A stretch of DNA of 64,000 nt from Helicobacter cetorum. Its GTDB lineage: Bacteria; Campylobacterota; Campylobacteria; Campylobacterales; Helicobacteraceae. A program made the translations under genes and the position numbers. Below, piece after piece: positions 19,304-28,791 of this stretch. The DNA lies in the NCBI RefSeq assembly GCF_900198405.1, contig NZ_FZMR01000002.1:62001-126000 (forward strand), read 5' to 3'. The notes beneath the pieces are model-generated. The model did no database searches. It had not been told where the DNA came from and saw only the letters and a program-made list of their open reading frames with translations. Within the stretch, counting starts at the first letter, position 1. The number at the start of each line of letters is the position of its first letter.

Positions 19304-19843
19304 ATGAATGAGGCTTTTAGAAACGAACTTTTACAACACATTAGAGAAGTCAAAGACTACCCAAAAAAAGGCATTTTATTCAAAGATATAACCACTCTTA
19401 TTAATCATCATAAATTATTTAAAGAACTTATTGACAAACTTAAAAAACGCTATGAAAATACGCCACTTGACTTTGTGGTAGGCATTGAGGCTAGAGGATT
19501 TATTTTAGGCTCTGCTCTAGCTTATGCGCTTGGTGTAGGGTTTGTGCCTATTAGGAAAAAAGGCAAGCTCCCTAGTCAAACTATATCACAAACTTATGCG
19601 CTTGAATATGGCACAGACAGCATAGAAATGCACACCGATGCTTTTAGGGGGATTAAGGGGGCTAGAGTATTGCTTATAGATGATTTAATTGCTACAGGAG
19701 GCACAGCTCTAGCAAGCCTTAAAATGATAAAATCTTTGCAAGTTATATGTGTAGAGGCTTGTTTTTTACTAGGGCTTAGAGACTTACCCGGCATAAAACT
19801 CTTAGAAGACCAAGTCAAAACTTTTTGCGTGCTAGAATGCTAG
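19304..19843 (+). CDS. apt: Adenine phosphoribosyltransferase
   Basis: Salvages adenine to AMP with PRPP. The 179 residues contain DYPKKGILFKDIT, VVGIEARGFILGSALAYALG and the PRPP loop VLLIDDLIATGGTALAS. Length is standard. The gene is followed after 11 bases by the dedA-family gene, probably co-transcribed. Confidence 0.95.
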   Translation: MNEAFRNELLQHIREVKDYPKKGILFKDITTLINHHKLFKELIDKLKKRYENTPLDFVVGIEARGFILGSALAYALGVGFVPIRKKGKLPSQTISQTYALEYGTDSIEMHTDAFRGIKGARVLLIDDLIATGGTALASLKMIKSLQVICVEACFLLGLRDLPGIKLLEDQVKTFCVLEC

Positions 19844-19854
19844 TTGGATAAAAC

Positions 19855-20433
19855 ATGGAAGAGCATATTATCAATTTATGGAATCAGCATGCACCCACTT
19901 GGGGCTATTTGATTTTATTTGGTTGGAGTATCTTAGAAGGTGAGATTGGCTTAATTCTAGCTGGCATTGCAAGCTATACAGGACATATGCACTTGGGTTT
20001 AGCTATTTTAGTAGCAGGACTTGGAGGTTTTGCAGGCGATCAAATCTATTTTTATATTGGTCGCACTAACAAAACTTATATTCAAAAAAAGCTAGAAAAA
20101 CAACGAAGAAAATTAGCATTAGCGCATTTATTATTACAAAAATACGGTTGGTTTATCATCTTTATCCAACGCTACATGTATGGCATGCGCACAATAATTC
20201 CTATCAGCATTGGATTAACTCGCTATAGTGCCTTAAAATTCGCACTTATCAACCTAGTTAGTGCGATGGTATGGGCAAGCATTACTATCATCTTAGCATG
20301 GCATTTAGGAGAAGAATTATTACAATCTTTGAGTTGGTTGAAAGAACACCCTTATATGCTATTATTGTTGTTGGCGTCTTTTTTGAGTTTAGTAATATGG
20401 TATTTCCAATATTACAGCAAAAAAGATAGGTAA
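19855..20433 (+). CDS. DedA family membrane protein (HP0571-like)
   Basis: A 192-residue polytopic inner-membrane protein of the DedA/SNARE-associated family, whose members are now regarded as lipid (undecaprenyl-phosphate or phospholipid) flippases. Family features include the acidic residue in GWSILEGEIGLILAG, the GDQIYFYIGR loop and the RYMYGMRTIIPISIG arginine motif, with membrane segments around 15-35, 45-65, 135-155 and 165-185. Substrate here is unknown. Confidence 0.85.
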   Translation: MEEHIINLWNQHAPTWGYLILFGWSILEGEIGLILAGIASYTGHMHLGLAILVAGLGGFAGDQIYFYIGRTNKTYIQKKLEKQRRKLALAHLLLQKYGWFIIFIQRYMYGMRTIIPISIGLTRYSALKFALINLVSAMVWASITIILAWHLGEELLQSLSWLKEHPYMLLLLLASFLSLVIWYFQYYSKKDR

Positions 20434-20439
20434 ATGTTT

Positions 20440-20445
20440 TATAAT
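20440..20445 (+). promoter_or_regulatory. Predicted -10 of pepA
   Basis: TATAAT in the 43-base gap between the DedA gene and pepA, 31 bases before the pepA ATG, with an AAAGAGG ribosome site between them. Confidence 0.5.
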
Positions 20446-20461
20446 TTTGTAATTAAATTAA

Positions 20462-21970
<1,509 letters not shown>

Positions 21971-21971
21971 A

Positions 21972-23072
21972 ATGGGGCTTTCTGTAGGTATTGTTGGCTT
22001 GCCTAATGTAGGCAAGTCTAGTGCTTTTAACGCACTCACAAAAACCCAAAACGCTCAGAGTGCGAATTACCCTTTCTGCACGATTGAACCCAATAAAGCA
22101 ATCGTAAATGTTCCTGACCCGCGCTTAGATGAACTCGCTAAGATTGTCAACCCTGAACGCATTTTATATTCTGTAGTAGAATTTGTAGATATTGCAGGAT
22201 TGATTAAAGGGGCTAGTAAGGGCGAGGGATTAGGCAATCAGTTTTTAGCCAATATTAAAGAATGCGAAGTGATTTTACATGTAGTGCGTTGCTTTGAAGA
22301 TGGCAATATCACGCATGTGAACGATAAAATTGACCCACTCAATGATATTGAAACGATTGAATTAGAGTTGATTTTAGCAGATATTGCCACTTTAGACAAA
22401 CGCATTGAACGCTTGCAAAAATCGCTAAAAAGCTCCAAAGATGCTAAAAATCTTTTAGAATGTGCCTTGAGCTTAAAAACGCATTTAGAAGAGTTAAAGC
22501 CGGCTAAGTCTTTTAAAGAAAAAGATAGTGAGAGCTTTTTAGAATTAGATAAAGAATTGCGCTTTTTATCCAATAAAAAAATGATTTATGTGGCTAATGT
22601 CAATGAAGAAAATCTAAGCACTCTCAATGAACATGCCCTAAAAGTAGAAAATCATGCAAAAACTCAAAATTGCGAATTTGTTGTTTTATGTGCTAAGTTA
22701 GAAGAAGAAATGGTCTCTATGGACGAAAGAGAAGTGAAAGAATTTTTACAGAGTTTAGGAGCAGAAGAGAGCGGACTAGAAAAAACCATTCGCTTAAGCT
22801 TTAAAGAACTAGGTCTGATTAGCTATTTTACTGCTGGAGTTAAAGAAGTGCGTTCTTGGACAATCAAAAAAGGTAGTAGTGCACCTGTAGCTGCTGGGGT
22901 TATCCATAAAGATTTTGAAAAAGGTTTCATTAGGGCTGAAACGATTGCCTATGAAGATTTCATAACCCATAAGGGCGAATTAGGTGCGAAAGAAAAAGGA
23001 GCATTACGCATTGAGGGCAAAGACTATATCGTTCAAGATGGCGATATATTGCACTTCCGCTTTAATGTCTAA
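21972..23072 (+). CDS. ychF: Ribosome-binding ATPase YchF
   Basis: Obg-family P-loop protein that binds ribosomes and prefers ATP. The 366 residues show GIVGLPNVGKSSAFNALT (P-loop), VEFVDIAGLIKGASKGEGLGN (switch II) and a C-terminal TGS-like domain (TIAYEDFITHKGELGAKEKGALRIEGKDYIVQDGD). Complete and standard. Its stop (TAA-TAA) abuts the ribosome site of the radical SAM gene. Confidence 0.95.
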   Translation: MGLSVGIVGLPNVGKSSAFNALTKTQNAQSANYPFCTIEPNKAIVNVPDPRLDELAKIVNPERILYSVVEFVDIAGLIKGASKGEGLGNQFLANIKECEVILHVVRCFEDGNITHVNDKIDPLNDIETIELELILADIATLDKRIERLQKSLKSSKDAKNLLECALSLKTHLEELKPAKSFKEKDSESFLELDKELRFLSNKKMIYVANVNEENLSTLNEHALKVENHAKTQNCEFVVLCAKLEEEMVSMDEREVKEFLQSLGAEESGLEKTIRLSFKELGLISYFTAGVKEVRSWTIKKGSSAPVAAGVIHKDFEKGFIRAETIAYEDFITHKGELGAKEKGALRIEGKDYIVQDGDILHFRFNV

Positions 23073-23084
23073 TAAGGATTTTAA

Positions 23085-23954
23085 ATCCGTTTTAAAAAAA
23101 TCTATGTAGAATTAAGTGATGTTTGTGGGCTAAAATGTAGCTTTTGCCCTAACCCCAAGAATACAAGGGGAGTGATGAGCTTAGAGCTGTTTCAAAAAGC
23201 TTGCGAACAAGTCGCACCCCTAACTAAAATGATTACCTTGCATGTTTTAGGCGACCCTTGCAAGCTTAAAAATTTAAAACTCTATTTAGATGTAGCTAAA
23301 CATTTTGGCTTAAAAATAGATTTAGTTACAAGCGGAGCGTATCTATACGATTTTTCTTTATTGCTACACCAAGCGCTTTGGCAAGTCTCTATATCCCTAG
23401 ACGCAGGGCTAGATACAGCAAATAGATTAGATAAAGAGCGATATATAGAGCGTGTTTTAGAACTTTGTCATTATAAATTCAAAGTAAGTAGTGAAGTGTT
23501 TCTCAATTTACGCATTCAAAACACCACCCTTAAAAAACATTTTCCTTTTATTCAAAGATTTTTAAAAGCTTTCAATTATGTCTCTTTAGAAAGTTTAGAA
23601 ACACAAAATAGAGTGCGTTTATTCAAAAAAAGTTTTTTAAACATTCAAAAAACTTTTGAATGGCCAAGCCTCCAAACAGCACCCATTACACATTCTCAAA
23701 CAACACCACAAACCCCCTATTGCTATGGCTTAATAGAACAAATCGCTATTTTAGCTAGTGGTGTAGTTGTGCCATGTTGTATGGATACTAACGCTACTAT
23801 CAATCTTGGCACTATCCAAACTACACCCTTAAAGACTATTTTAAACAGCCCAAAAGCCATAGCTATTAAAACACATTTTTTAAAAAATCAGGCTATTGAG
23901 CCTTTATGCCAACGATGCACCTATGCCAAAATACGCCAACAGCAACATTCCTAG
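23085..23954 (+). CDS. Radical SAM/SPASM-type protein with apparent ATC start (HP0568-like)
   Basis: The frame encodes a radical SAM enzyme: IYVELSDVCGLKCSFCPNPK (C-x3-C-x2-C cluster motif) and a C-terminal SPASM-like region with CYGL, VPCCMD and CQRCTY. No ATG, GTG or TTG lies between the in-frame stop at 23082 and the cluster motif; the first regular start (GTG 23172) would remove the motif. ATC at 23085 is preceded by AAGGA with six bases of spacing and opens a 289-residue protein (ATC-CGT-TTT-AAA-AAA). Either ATC initiates inefficiently or an ATG was lost by one base change. Substrate is unknown. The 3' end overlaps the convergent permease gene by four bases. Confidence 0.7.
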   Translation: MRFKKIYVELSDVCGLKCSFCPNPKNTRGVMSLELFQKACEQVAPLTKMITLHVLGDPCKLKNLKLYLDVAKHFGLKIDLVTSGAYLYDFSLLLHQALWQVSISLDAGLDTANRLDKERYIERVLELCHYKFKVSSEVFLNLRIQNTTLKKHFPFIQRFLKAFNYVSLESLETQNRVRLFKKSFLNIQKTFEWPSLQTAPITHSQTTPQTPYCYGLIEQIAILASGVVVPCCMDTNATINLGTIQTTPLKTILNSPKAIAIKTHFLKNQAIEPLCQRCTYAKIRQQQHS

Positions 23955-24997
23955 CATTCGCACAACTCCCTATGTTTAGAAAAATAGCTTTCATACAAAC
24001 GCAATAAGGCGATAAAAAACGCTGTAATCGTAGGCCCTACAGCAATCCCCCAAAAACCAAATTGTGAAATACCAGCAATCATAGAAAAGAAAATAAGCAT
24101 TTCATTAATTTTAAGGGTTGTTTTAAACATTCTTTGCTTGATAAAAACAATTAAAATTGGCTTAACCACACTATCAATTAGCACACCAATAAGTAGAATA
24201 GAATACGCAGTAATAAAAATAGCGCTATTCACATGCCCATAATAAAGCTCATAAACCACTACAGGAACCCAAATTAAAGCCCCCCCTACAATAGGCACCA
24301 AACTCGCTAACCCATATAAAATCCCTAAAAATAAGCCATCATGCCCAAACCAAACAATCATCACACCAAAAGCAAGCCCCTCTAAAAACACCGTAATCAT
24401 AGAAGTTAAAAGCACGATACGCAAAATTCCTGCTACCTCTTGAAAAATCCCCTCACTTTGCTTGGTTTCAAGGGGTAAAACCCCTAGCAAATAATGATAA
24501 AAGCGTTCGCTATAATAAAAAAAGAAAAATAATAGCCCTAATACAAACGCTGTATCTGTAATGAGCTTTAAGCTATACTTTCCAATGTAACTGCTTATTT
24601 TAAATAAAGAGCTTGTAACAGAAGAGGCATTAATATTTTCTAAAAGCTTTCTAGCTCCCTCACTAATAGTTGGAAAATGCGATAATAACTCCAATACCGC
24701 TACCTTAAACCAACTAATTAGTGCTGAAAGATTGTTGAAATTGATTTCAAAAATAAAATTAGACCCTCTATAGGCAATAAAATATAAGGGAACTACTATC
24801 ACGCTCGCTAAAGCTAACACGCATATAAGCGAGCTTATAGCATTAGAAAAACGGCGGTTCAAAAATACTTTAACTTGAAAAAGCCCCACGCATAAAAGCC
24901 CAGCAATCAATGCATCCATTAAAAAATCTTGGTAAAGATACAACATCCAATAAAATCCAGCTCCAAAAAGAATCCAGAAAAAATACTGCGCTTTCAT
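23951..24997 (-). CDS. AI-2E family/PerM-like permease (HP0567-like)
   Basis: A 348-residue polytopic membrane protein with about seven or eight predicted helices in the AI-2E/PerM arrangement: paired N-terminal helices, a periplasmic segment (about 60-135), then a helix block with ILYGLASLVPIVGGALIWVPV and IGVLIDSVVKPILI. Members transport varied small molecules or sodium/protons; the substrate cannot be read from the sequence. Single gene, convergent with the radical SAM gene. Confidence 0.8.
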   Translation of the reverse strand: MKAQYFFWILFGAGFYWMLYLYQDFLMDALIAGLLCVGLFQVKVFLNRRFSNAISSLICVLALASVIVVPLYFIAYRGSNFIFEINFNNLSALISWFKVAVLELLSHFPTISEGARKLLENINASSVTSSLFKISSYIGKYSLKLITDTAFVLGLLFFFFYYSERFYHYLLGVLPLETKQSEGIFQEVAGILRIVLLTSMITVFLEGLAFGVMIVWFGHDGLFLGILYGLASLVPIVGGALIWVPVVVYELYYGHVNSAIFITAYSILLIGVLIDSVVKPILIVFIKQRMFKTTLKINEMLIFFSMIAGISQFGFWGIAVGPTITAFFIALLRLYESYFSKHRELCEC

Positions 24998-25087
24998 TTA
25001 AAATTCACCCTTATAATCCAAAAACTAAATAGTAAAATGTTAGCTAAAAAACCATTATTTTTTAAGGATAAAATTTTTCTTTTACTT

Positions 25088-25093
25088 TATAAT
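25088..25093 (+). promoter_or_regulatory. Predicted -10 of dapF
   Basis: TATAAT 22 bases before the dapF ATG in the divergent gap 24998-25114. The rest of this 117-base gap is AT-rich without other clear signals. Confidence 0.5.
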
Positions 25094-25114
25094 TGACTAA
25101 AAAGGGTTCGTTCA

Positions 25115-25933
25115 ATGGTATTTTATAAATATTCAGGCAGTGGGAATGATTTTTTAATAACACATTGCTTAAAAAAACAAGATTTTTCGCAACTAGCCAA
25201 ACAAGTGTGCCATAGGCATGAGGGCTTTGGTGCTGATGGGCTTGTAGTGCTACTGCCCCACTCTCATTATGCTTATGCATGGGATTTTTACAATTCTGAT
25301 GGTTCTAAAGCGAGCATGTGTGGGAATGCAAGCCGTTGTGTAGGACTGCATGCTTATAGACACCAACTAGCTAAAGCTAAACATATATTTTTAGCTGCAA
25401 AAAGAGAAATCTCTATCCAAGTAGAAGAACCTAATATTGTAGAAAGCAATTTAGGGAATTATCAAATGTTAGATAAAATATCTACTAGTGAATTAAAAAG
25501 TTGTTATGAAGAATCTTTTTCAAACCATGCTATTTTAGAAAATATTCCTACTTTCTATCTCATAGATACCGGTGTGCCACATTTAGTAGGTTTTGTTAAA
25601 AACAAAGAGCTTTTACATTCTTTAAACTTATTAGAGCTGAGAGCTTTGCGTTTAAAATATAATGCTAATGTTAATATTGCCTATATACAAGATGAAAAAA
25701 ATATTTTTTTACAAACTTATGAAAGAGGGGTTGAGGATTTTACGCTCGCTTGTGGCACAGGCATGGCAGCTACATTTATCATCGCACATTTATTTTATAA
25801 TGCATCAAATCAATCCACACTTATCCCCAAAAGTCAAGAGCGTTTAGAGCTATCTCTTAAAAATAATGAAATCTTTTATAAGGGTGCGGTGCGTTATATT
25901 GGCATGAGTGTTACAGAATCTATCTTCTTATAA
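25115..25933 (+). CDS. dapF: Diaminopimelate epimerase
   Basis: Converts LL- to meso-diaminopimelate for lysine and peptidoglycan. The 272 residues contain the two catalytic cysteines, one in [14 protein letters not shown] and one in [12 protein letters not shown], plus GSGNDFLI and HEGFGADGL. Complete. The final codons overlap a Fur-like box (25929-25947). Confidence 0.94.
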   Translation: MVFYKYSGSGNDFLITHCLKKQDFSQLAKQVCHRHEGFGADGLVVLLPHSHYAYAWDFYNSDGSKASMCGNASRCVGLHAYRHQLAKAKHIFLAAKREISIQVEEPNIVESNLGNYQMLDKISTSELKSCYEESFSNHAILENIPTFYLIDTGVPHLVGFVKNKELLHSLNLLELRALRLKYNANVNIAYIQDEKNIFLQTYERGVEDFTLACGTGMAATFIIAHLFYNASNQSTLIPKSQERLELSLKNNEIFYKGAVRYIGMSVTESIFL

Positions 25934-25947
25934 TGATAATCAAAATG
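25929..25947 (+). promoter_or_regulatory. Fur-box-like site upstream of the DUF417 gene
   Basis: The 19 bases match the classical E. coli Fur consensus GATAATGATAATCATTATC at 15 positions, with an unbroken 13-base match from 25930 to 25942. It is about 30 bases upstream of an extended -10 (TGC TATCAT, 25974-25982) serving the gene at 26034. Binding is inferred. Confidence 0.45.
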
Positions 25948-25973
25948 AATTTATAGTAATTTGACATGCGATA

Positions 25974-25982
25974 TGCTATCAT
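25974..25982 (+). promoter_or_regulatory. Extended -10 of the DUF417 gene
   Basis: TGCTATCAT, 51 bases before the ATG at 26034. A TTGACA at 25961-25966 is too close (10 bases) to act as its -35. Confidence 0.5.
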
Positions 25983-26033
25983 AGTGAACGCTATTTTTAG
26001 CAACTAAAAAATATCATAAAAAGGGATTTACAT

Positions 26034-26684
26034 ATGCCAATATTAAAACCATTGCTAGAATCAATCACAAAACTTCAAAATTTAGGTGGCTATTTAATGC
26101 ACATAGCTATCTTTATCATTTTTATTTGGATTGGTGGCTTAAAATTTGTTGCCTATGAGGCCGAAGGAATTGCACCTTTTGTGGCTAACTCACCATTCTT
26201 TTCTTTTATGTATAAATTTAAAAAACCTGAATATAAAGAACATAAAATGGCTGAGGGGCAATCTATGAAAGAAGAAATGCAAAGCGACCCTAAAATCATT
26301 GAAAACAAAGAATGGCACAAAGAAAATCGCACTTACCTTGTTTCTGAGGCGCTTGGAATTACCATTATGACCTTAGGCGTTTTAGTGTTTTTAGGACTTT
26401 GGATGCCATTACTTGGAATTATTGGGGGCTTACTTGTCGCTGGAATGACTATTACTACCCTATCCTTTTTATTTACCACACCTGAAGTATTTGTCAACCA
26501 ACATTTTCCATGGTTAGCTGGTGCAGGAAGATTGGTTATTAAAGATTTAGCCCTGTTTGCTGGAGGACTATTTGTAGCTGGATTTGATGCCAAACGCTAC
26601 CTAGAGGGCAAGGGATTTTGCTTAATGAATCGCTCTTCTATGGGGATTAAAACAAAGAATTGCTCCAATGGATGCTGTTCTTAA
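26034..26684 (+). CDS. DUF417 (YkgB/RclC-like) membrane protein with Cys-rich tail
   Basis: A 216-residue inner-membrane protein of the DUF417 family, which includes E. coli RclC of the reactive-chlorine response. Four membrane helices (about 18-38, 104-124, 128-148, 165-183) surround family segments IFIIFIWIGGLKF and TPEVFVNQHFPWLAGAGRLVIKD. The loop at about 60-85 is rich in Glu/Lys/Met. The tail holds four cysteines after residue 190 (CLMN...NCSNGCCS), an unusual metal- or oxidant-reactive looking end. Single gene between a Fur-like box and a double hairpin. Confidence 0.75.
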   Translation: MPILKPLLESITKLQNLGGYLMHIAIFIIFIWIGGLKFVAYEAEGIAPFVANSPFFSFMYKFKKPEYKEHKMAEGQSMKEEMQSDPKIIENKEWHKENRTYLVSEALGITIMTLGVLVFLGLWMPLLGIIGGLLVAGMTITTLSFLFTTPEVFVNQHFPWLAGAGRLVIKDLALFAGGLFVAGFDAKRYLEGKGFCLMNRSSMGIKTKNCSNGCCS

Positions 26685-26699
26685 AAATTAAGAAGAAGT

Positions 26700-26750
26700 T
26701 TTTACAAGCTAGGAGCTTGTAAAACCCTTTGAGCTAATTAGCTCTTTTTA
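26700..26750 (+). terminator. Double hairpin terminator between convergent genes
   Basis: TTTTACAAGCT (26700-26710) pairs perfectly with AGCTTGTAAAA (26714-26724) around a 3-base loop. A second palindrome, GAGCTAATTAGCTC (26731-26744), is followed by TTTTTA and overlaps the last codons of the minus-strand RHH gene. Together they suit termination of the DUF417 gene on plus and possibly of the RHH gene on minus. Confidence 0.65.
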
Positions 26751-26938
26751 TAAATGATAGTCTTTAAAATATGACGCTTAACGAATGAATTGACACTTTC
26801 TGCTTCTTCAGTAGCCAAATCCTTTAAAATATTATGTTCTTCCCTAGATAAATAGAAAGTAACTGAAAAGTTTCTTTTTAACTCATCTACAGAAACACGC
26901 TTACGACCAGGTCTCATATTTTTATTTACAGAATCCAT
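26738..26938 (-). CDS. Ribbon-helix-helix DNA-binding protein (HP0564-like)
   Basis: A 66-residue protein with the RHH pattern: a beta strand KRNFSVTFYLS (about 21-31), helix SREEHNILKDLATEE and helix SVNSFVKRHILKTI. RHH proteins dimerise and insert the strand pair in the DNA major groove. A basic N-terminal arm (NMRPGRKRV) may add contacts. The ATG follows AAGGAGATTTTATT, a strong ribosome site. Its upstream region has a short palindrome that may be its own operator. Confidence 0.8.
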   Translation of the reverse strand: MDSVNKNMRPGRKRVSVDELKRNFSVTFYLSREEHNILKDLATEEAESVNSFVKRHILKTIIYKKS

Positions 26939-26967
26939 AATAAAATCTCCTTGTTTAAGTTATATAG

Positions 26968-26985
26968 TAATAATTATTCTAGCAT
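26968..26985 (-). promoter_or_regulatory. Palindrome and extended -10 upstream of the RHH gene
   Basis: AATAATTATT (26969-26978) is a perfect palindrome; with the flanking T it matches the left half of the H. pylori Fur consensus TAATAATnATTATTA. Just upstream on the minus strand, TGCTAGAAT (26985-26977) is a plausible extended -10 that overlaps it, so a bound protein would block the promoter. Confidence 0.4.
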
Positions 26986-27117
26986 AAATTAAACACTATT
27001 TTACATTAAATCTAAAATAAACAATTTTTTAAGCCATACTCAAAGCATGGCATGATAGAATATTCCCATTCACCCCACATTAATCTTTTAATCTCAATAA
27101 ATAATGGTGGTAACATA

Positions 27118-28368
27118 GTGTTTAAAAAAACTTTCCTTAAAAACCTCTCTTTTGTTTCCTTGCTCATAGCAAACGCTCAAGCATTTGATTGGAATATCTT
27201 TAAGTATAATCTAGGCTTTAATATGTTTATTATGGACCATGAGGGCATGACACCTTATTGGGTTAATACCAATACAACCCTAAAAAGCCGTCTCACTCCA
27301 GAATTTGGCATTCAATTTAATACTAAATATGGCGAGCAAAGCCTTATTGTTGGGGCATATTTTTTTCAAAATTTCCACAATTACACCACAAACTTCCCCT
27401 CTTCTTGGGGTCCTACGATGTATTATAAGGCTAGAGGCAAGCATTTTAGTTTTTATGGAGGCATCTTTCCTAGAAAAAACCAACTAGGAAGTTATGGCTT
27501 GAATGTTTTTGCCCCATATTATTGGTTCATTGACCCCAACGCAAGAGGATTTTTACTGCAATATCAAAGCCACTATTCCCCCTTAAAATCTTACTATGGG
27601 CATGCAGAGTTTATGCTAGATTGGTTTGGCGGTAATTGCTATAGCACTTGTAAATTTGGAAGAAACCCCTATGGTAATGCAATGGATAGATTCCAAATGA
27701 ATGGCTCTGTGGATTATCATTTCTTTAAGGGCTACCTTGGAGTTGGGGGGAATTTTGTATTATTCCACAATGAAGATAAGTATCTCTTAAATGGGGCTGA
27801 TGGCTCTACTTTCAATACACAAAGAGCTATTAATAGTAGCGCTATTTATCTTTTAGATAGACTTTATTATAACGCTTATGTAGAAAGCAGTTTGCTTGAG
27901 CTTGCACCCTTTATGGATAAAATCAACGCTCGTTTTGGCATGGTCTCTGAAGCCTCAAGATTAAGAAATAAAGAAAAAAATGTGCCTTTTAATAACAGCG
28001 TTGGGGGGCAATTTGATGTGGAACTCCAATTTAAAGGCTTTGGCATTCACAATCTATTTTACTTTGCTCAAAACCCAGAAATGCCCTATTACAATCAGTA
28101 TAAGGATATTGATTTGTATTGCACTCCTTCTTATTGCCCTACCCCTATTTATCGTGGGGTGCAATTCTTCCAAGCTAACATGTATAATCGTTTTGACTTG
28201 TATTATAATTGGAAAAACGACTTTGCGTCAGTTAAAGTAAACTTTGTCTTAAACTCTATGCATGAAGGTTTTAAAAACAATACCCCTTGGATGCAGTCCT
28301 ATCAAGTCTATATGACCGTAGCCTTTGACCCCTATAATCTCATTAATTCTATCGCAAGAAAAAAATGA
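27118..28368 (+). CDS. Outer-membrane beta-barrel protein, Helicobacter-specific
   Basis: A 416-residue exported protein. The frame opens at 27052, but GTG at 27118 gives a textbook signal peptide (FKKTFLKNLSFVSLLIANAQA, cleavage after AQA), so I chose it. The mature part is rich in alternating aromatic strands (FYGGIFPRKNQLGSYGLNVF, YYKARGKHFSFYGG), has few charges in the strands and two Cys pairs (CYSTC; CTPSYC). It fits a 12-18-strand barrel but lacks a terminal Phe. I do not recognise a named Hop/Hof member. A hairpin terminator follows. Confidence 0.7.
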   Translation: MFKKTFLKNLSFVSLLIANAQAFDWNIFKYNLGFNMFIMDHEGMTPYWVNTNTTLKSRLTPEFGIQFNTKYGEQSLIVGAYFFQNFHNYTTNFPSSWGPTMYYKARGKHFSFYGGIFPRKNQLGSYGLNVFAPYYWFIDPNARGFLLQYQSHYSPLKSYYGHAEFMLDWFGGNCYSTCKFGRNPYGNAMDRFQMNGSVDYHFFKGYLGVGGNFVLFHNEDKYLLNGADGSTFNTQRAINSSAIYLLDRLYYNAYVESSLLELAPFMDKINARFGMVSEASRLRNKEKNVPFNNSVGGQFDVELQFKGFGIHNLFYFAQNPEMPYYNQYKDIDLYCTPSYCPTPIYRGVQFFQANMYNRFDLYYNWKNDFASVKVNFVLNSMHEGFKNNTPWMQSYQVYMTVAFDPYNLINSIARKK

Positions 28369-28400
28369 ATTTATCATTGATTTAAACAAAATAAATATTA

Positions 28401-28433
28401 AAAAGGGATTGTTTTATTGACAATATCCCTTTT
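28401..28433 (+). terminator. Hairpin terminator overlapping the rpsU -35
   Basis: AAAAGGGATTGT (28401-28412) pairs with ACAATATCCCTTTT (28420-28433) apart from a one- to two-base bulge. The T-rich 3' arm ends the outer-membrane gene. The 3' arm also holds most of the rpsU TTGACA, so both signals share bases. Confidence 0.6.
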
Positions 28434-28446
28434 AGTCTTATATAAT
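28417..28446 (+). promoter_or_regulatory. Near-consensus promoter of rpsU
   Basis: TTGACA (28417-28422), an 18-base spacer, then TATAAT (28441-28446). Both hexamers are perfect, which is rare in this AT-rich genus and fits a strongly expressed ribosomal gene. Confidence 0.75.
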
Positions 28447-28459
28447 GCCACTTCGTTTG

Positions 28460-28491
28460 TGGCTATTGCAAAATGCAATGACTTTAAGCCA
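28460..28491 (+). other. Structured 5' leader of rpsU
   Basis: ATTGCA-AAA-TGCAAT (28465-28479) forms a 6-bp hairpin. It is directly enclosed by TGGCT (28460-28464) pairing with AGCCA (28487-28491), with an eight-base bulge on the 3' side. The structure ends about 20 bases before the GTG start and could be an autoregulatory binding site. Confidence 0.45.
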
Positions 28492-28511
28492 TAGAAAAGA
28501 GGTGATAGCAA

Positions 28512-28724
28512 GTGCCGGGTATTAAAGTAAGAGATGCTGATGCGTTTGATGAGGCTTACAGAAGATTTAAAAAACAGACTGACCGCAACTTAGTCGTAAC
28601 TGAGTGTCGTGCAAGAAGATTTTTTGAATCTAAAACTGAAAAGCGTAAAAAGCAAAAAATCAGTGCTAAGAAAAAAATCTTAAAGCGCCTTTATATGTTA
28701 AGACGCTATGAGTCAAGACTATAA
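28512..28724 (+). CDS. rpsU: 30S ribosomal protein S21
   Basis: Small-subunit protein needed for initiation on structured messages. The 70 residues ([38 protein letters not shown]) are highly basic and standard for S21. The start is GTG at 28512 behind AAGAGGTGAT. A near-consensus promoter and hairpin leader precede it. Confidence 0.95.
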   Translation: MPGIKVRDADAFDEAYRRFKKQTDRNLVVTECRARRFFESKTEKRKKQKISAKKKILKRLYMLRRYESRL

Positions 28725-28791
28725 TTGACAAGCCTAAAAGATTCTAATGCAACGCAAGCGTTAGAGATTAAATTTTAAGGATTATTGAGTA

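Noticed and set aside
23172-23954. Regular GTG start for the radical SAM gene
   Set aside because: It would delete the C-x3-C-x2-C motif that is clearly readable upstream in the same frame.
25961-25982. TTGACA as -35 of the DUF417 promoter
   Set aside because: Spacing to TATCAT is 10 bases, too short for a -35/-10 pair.
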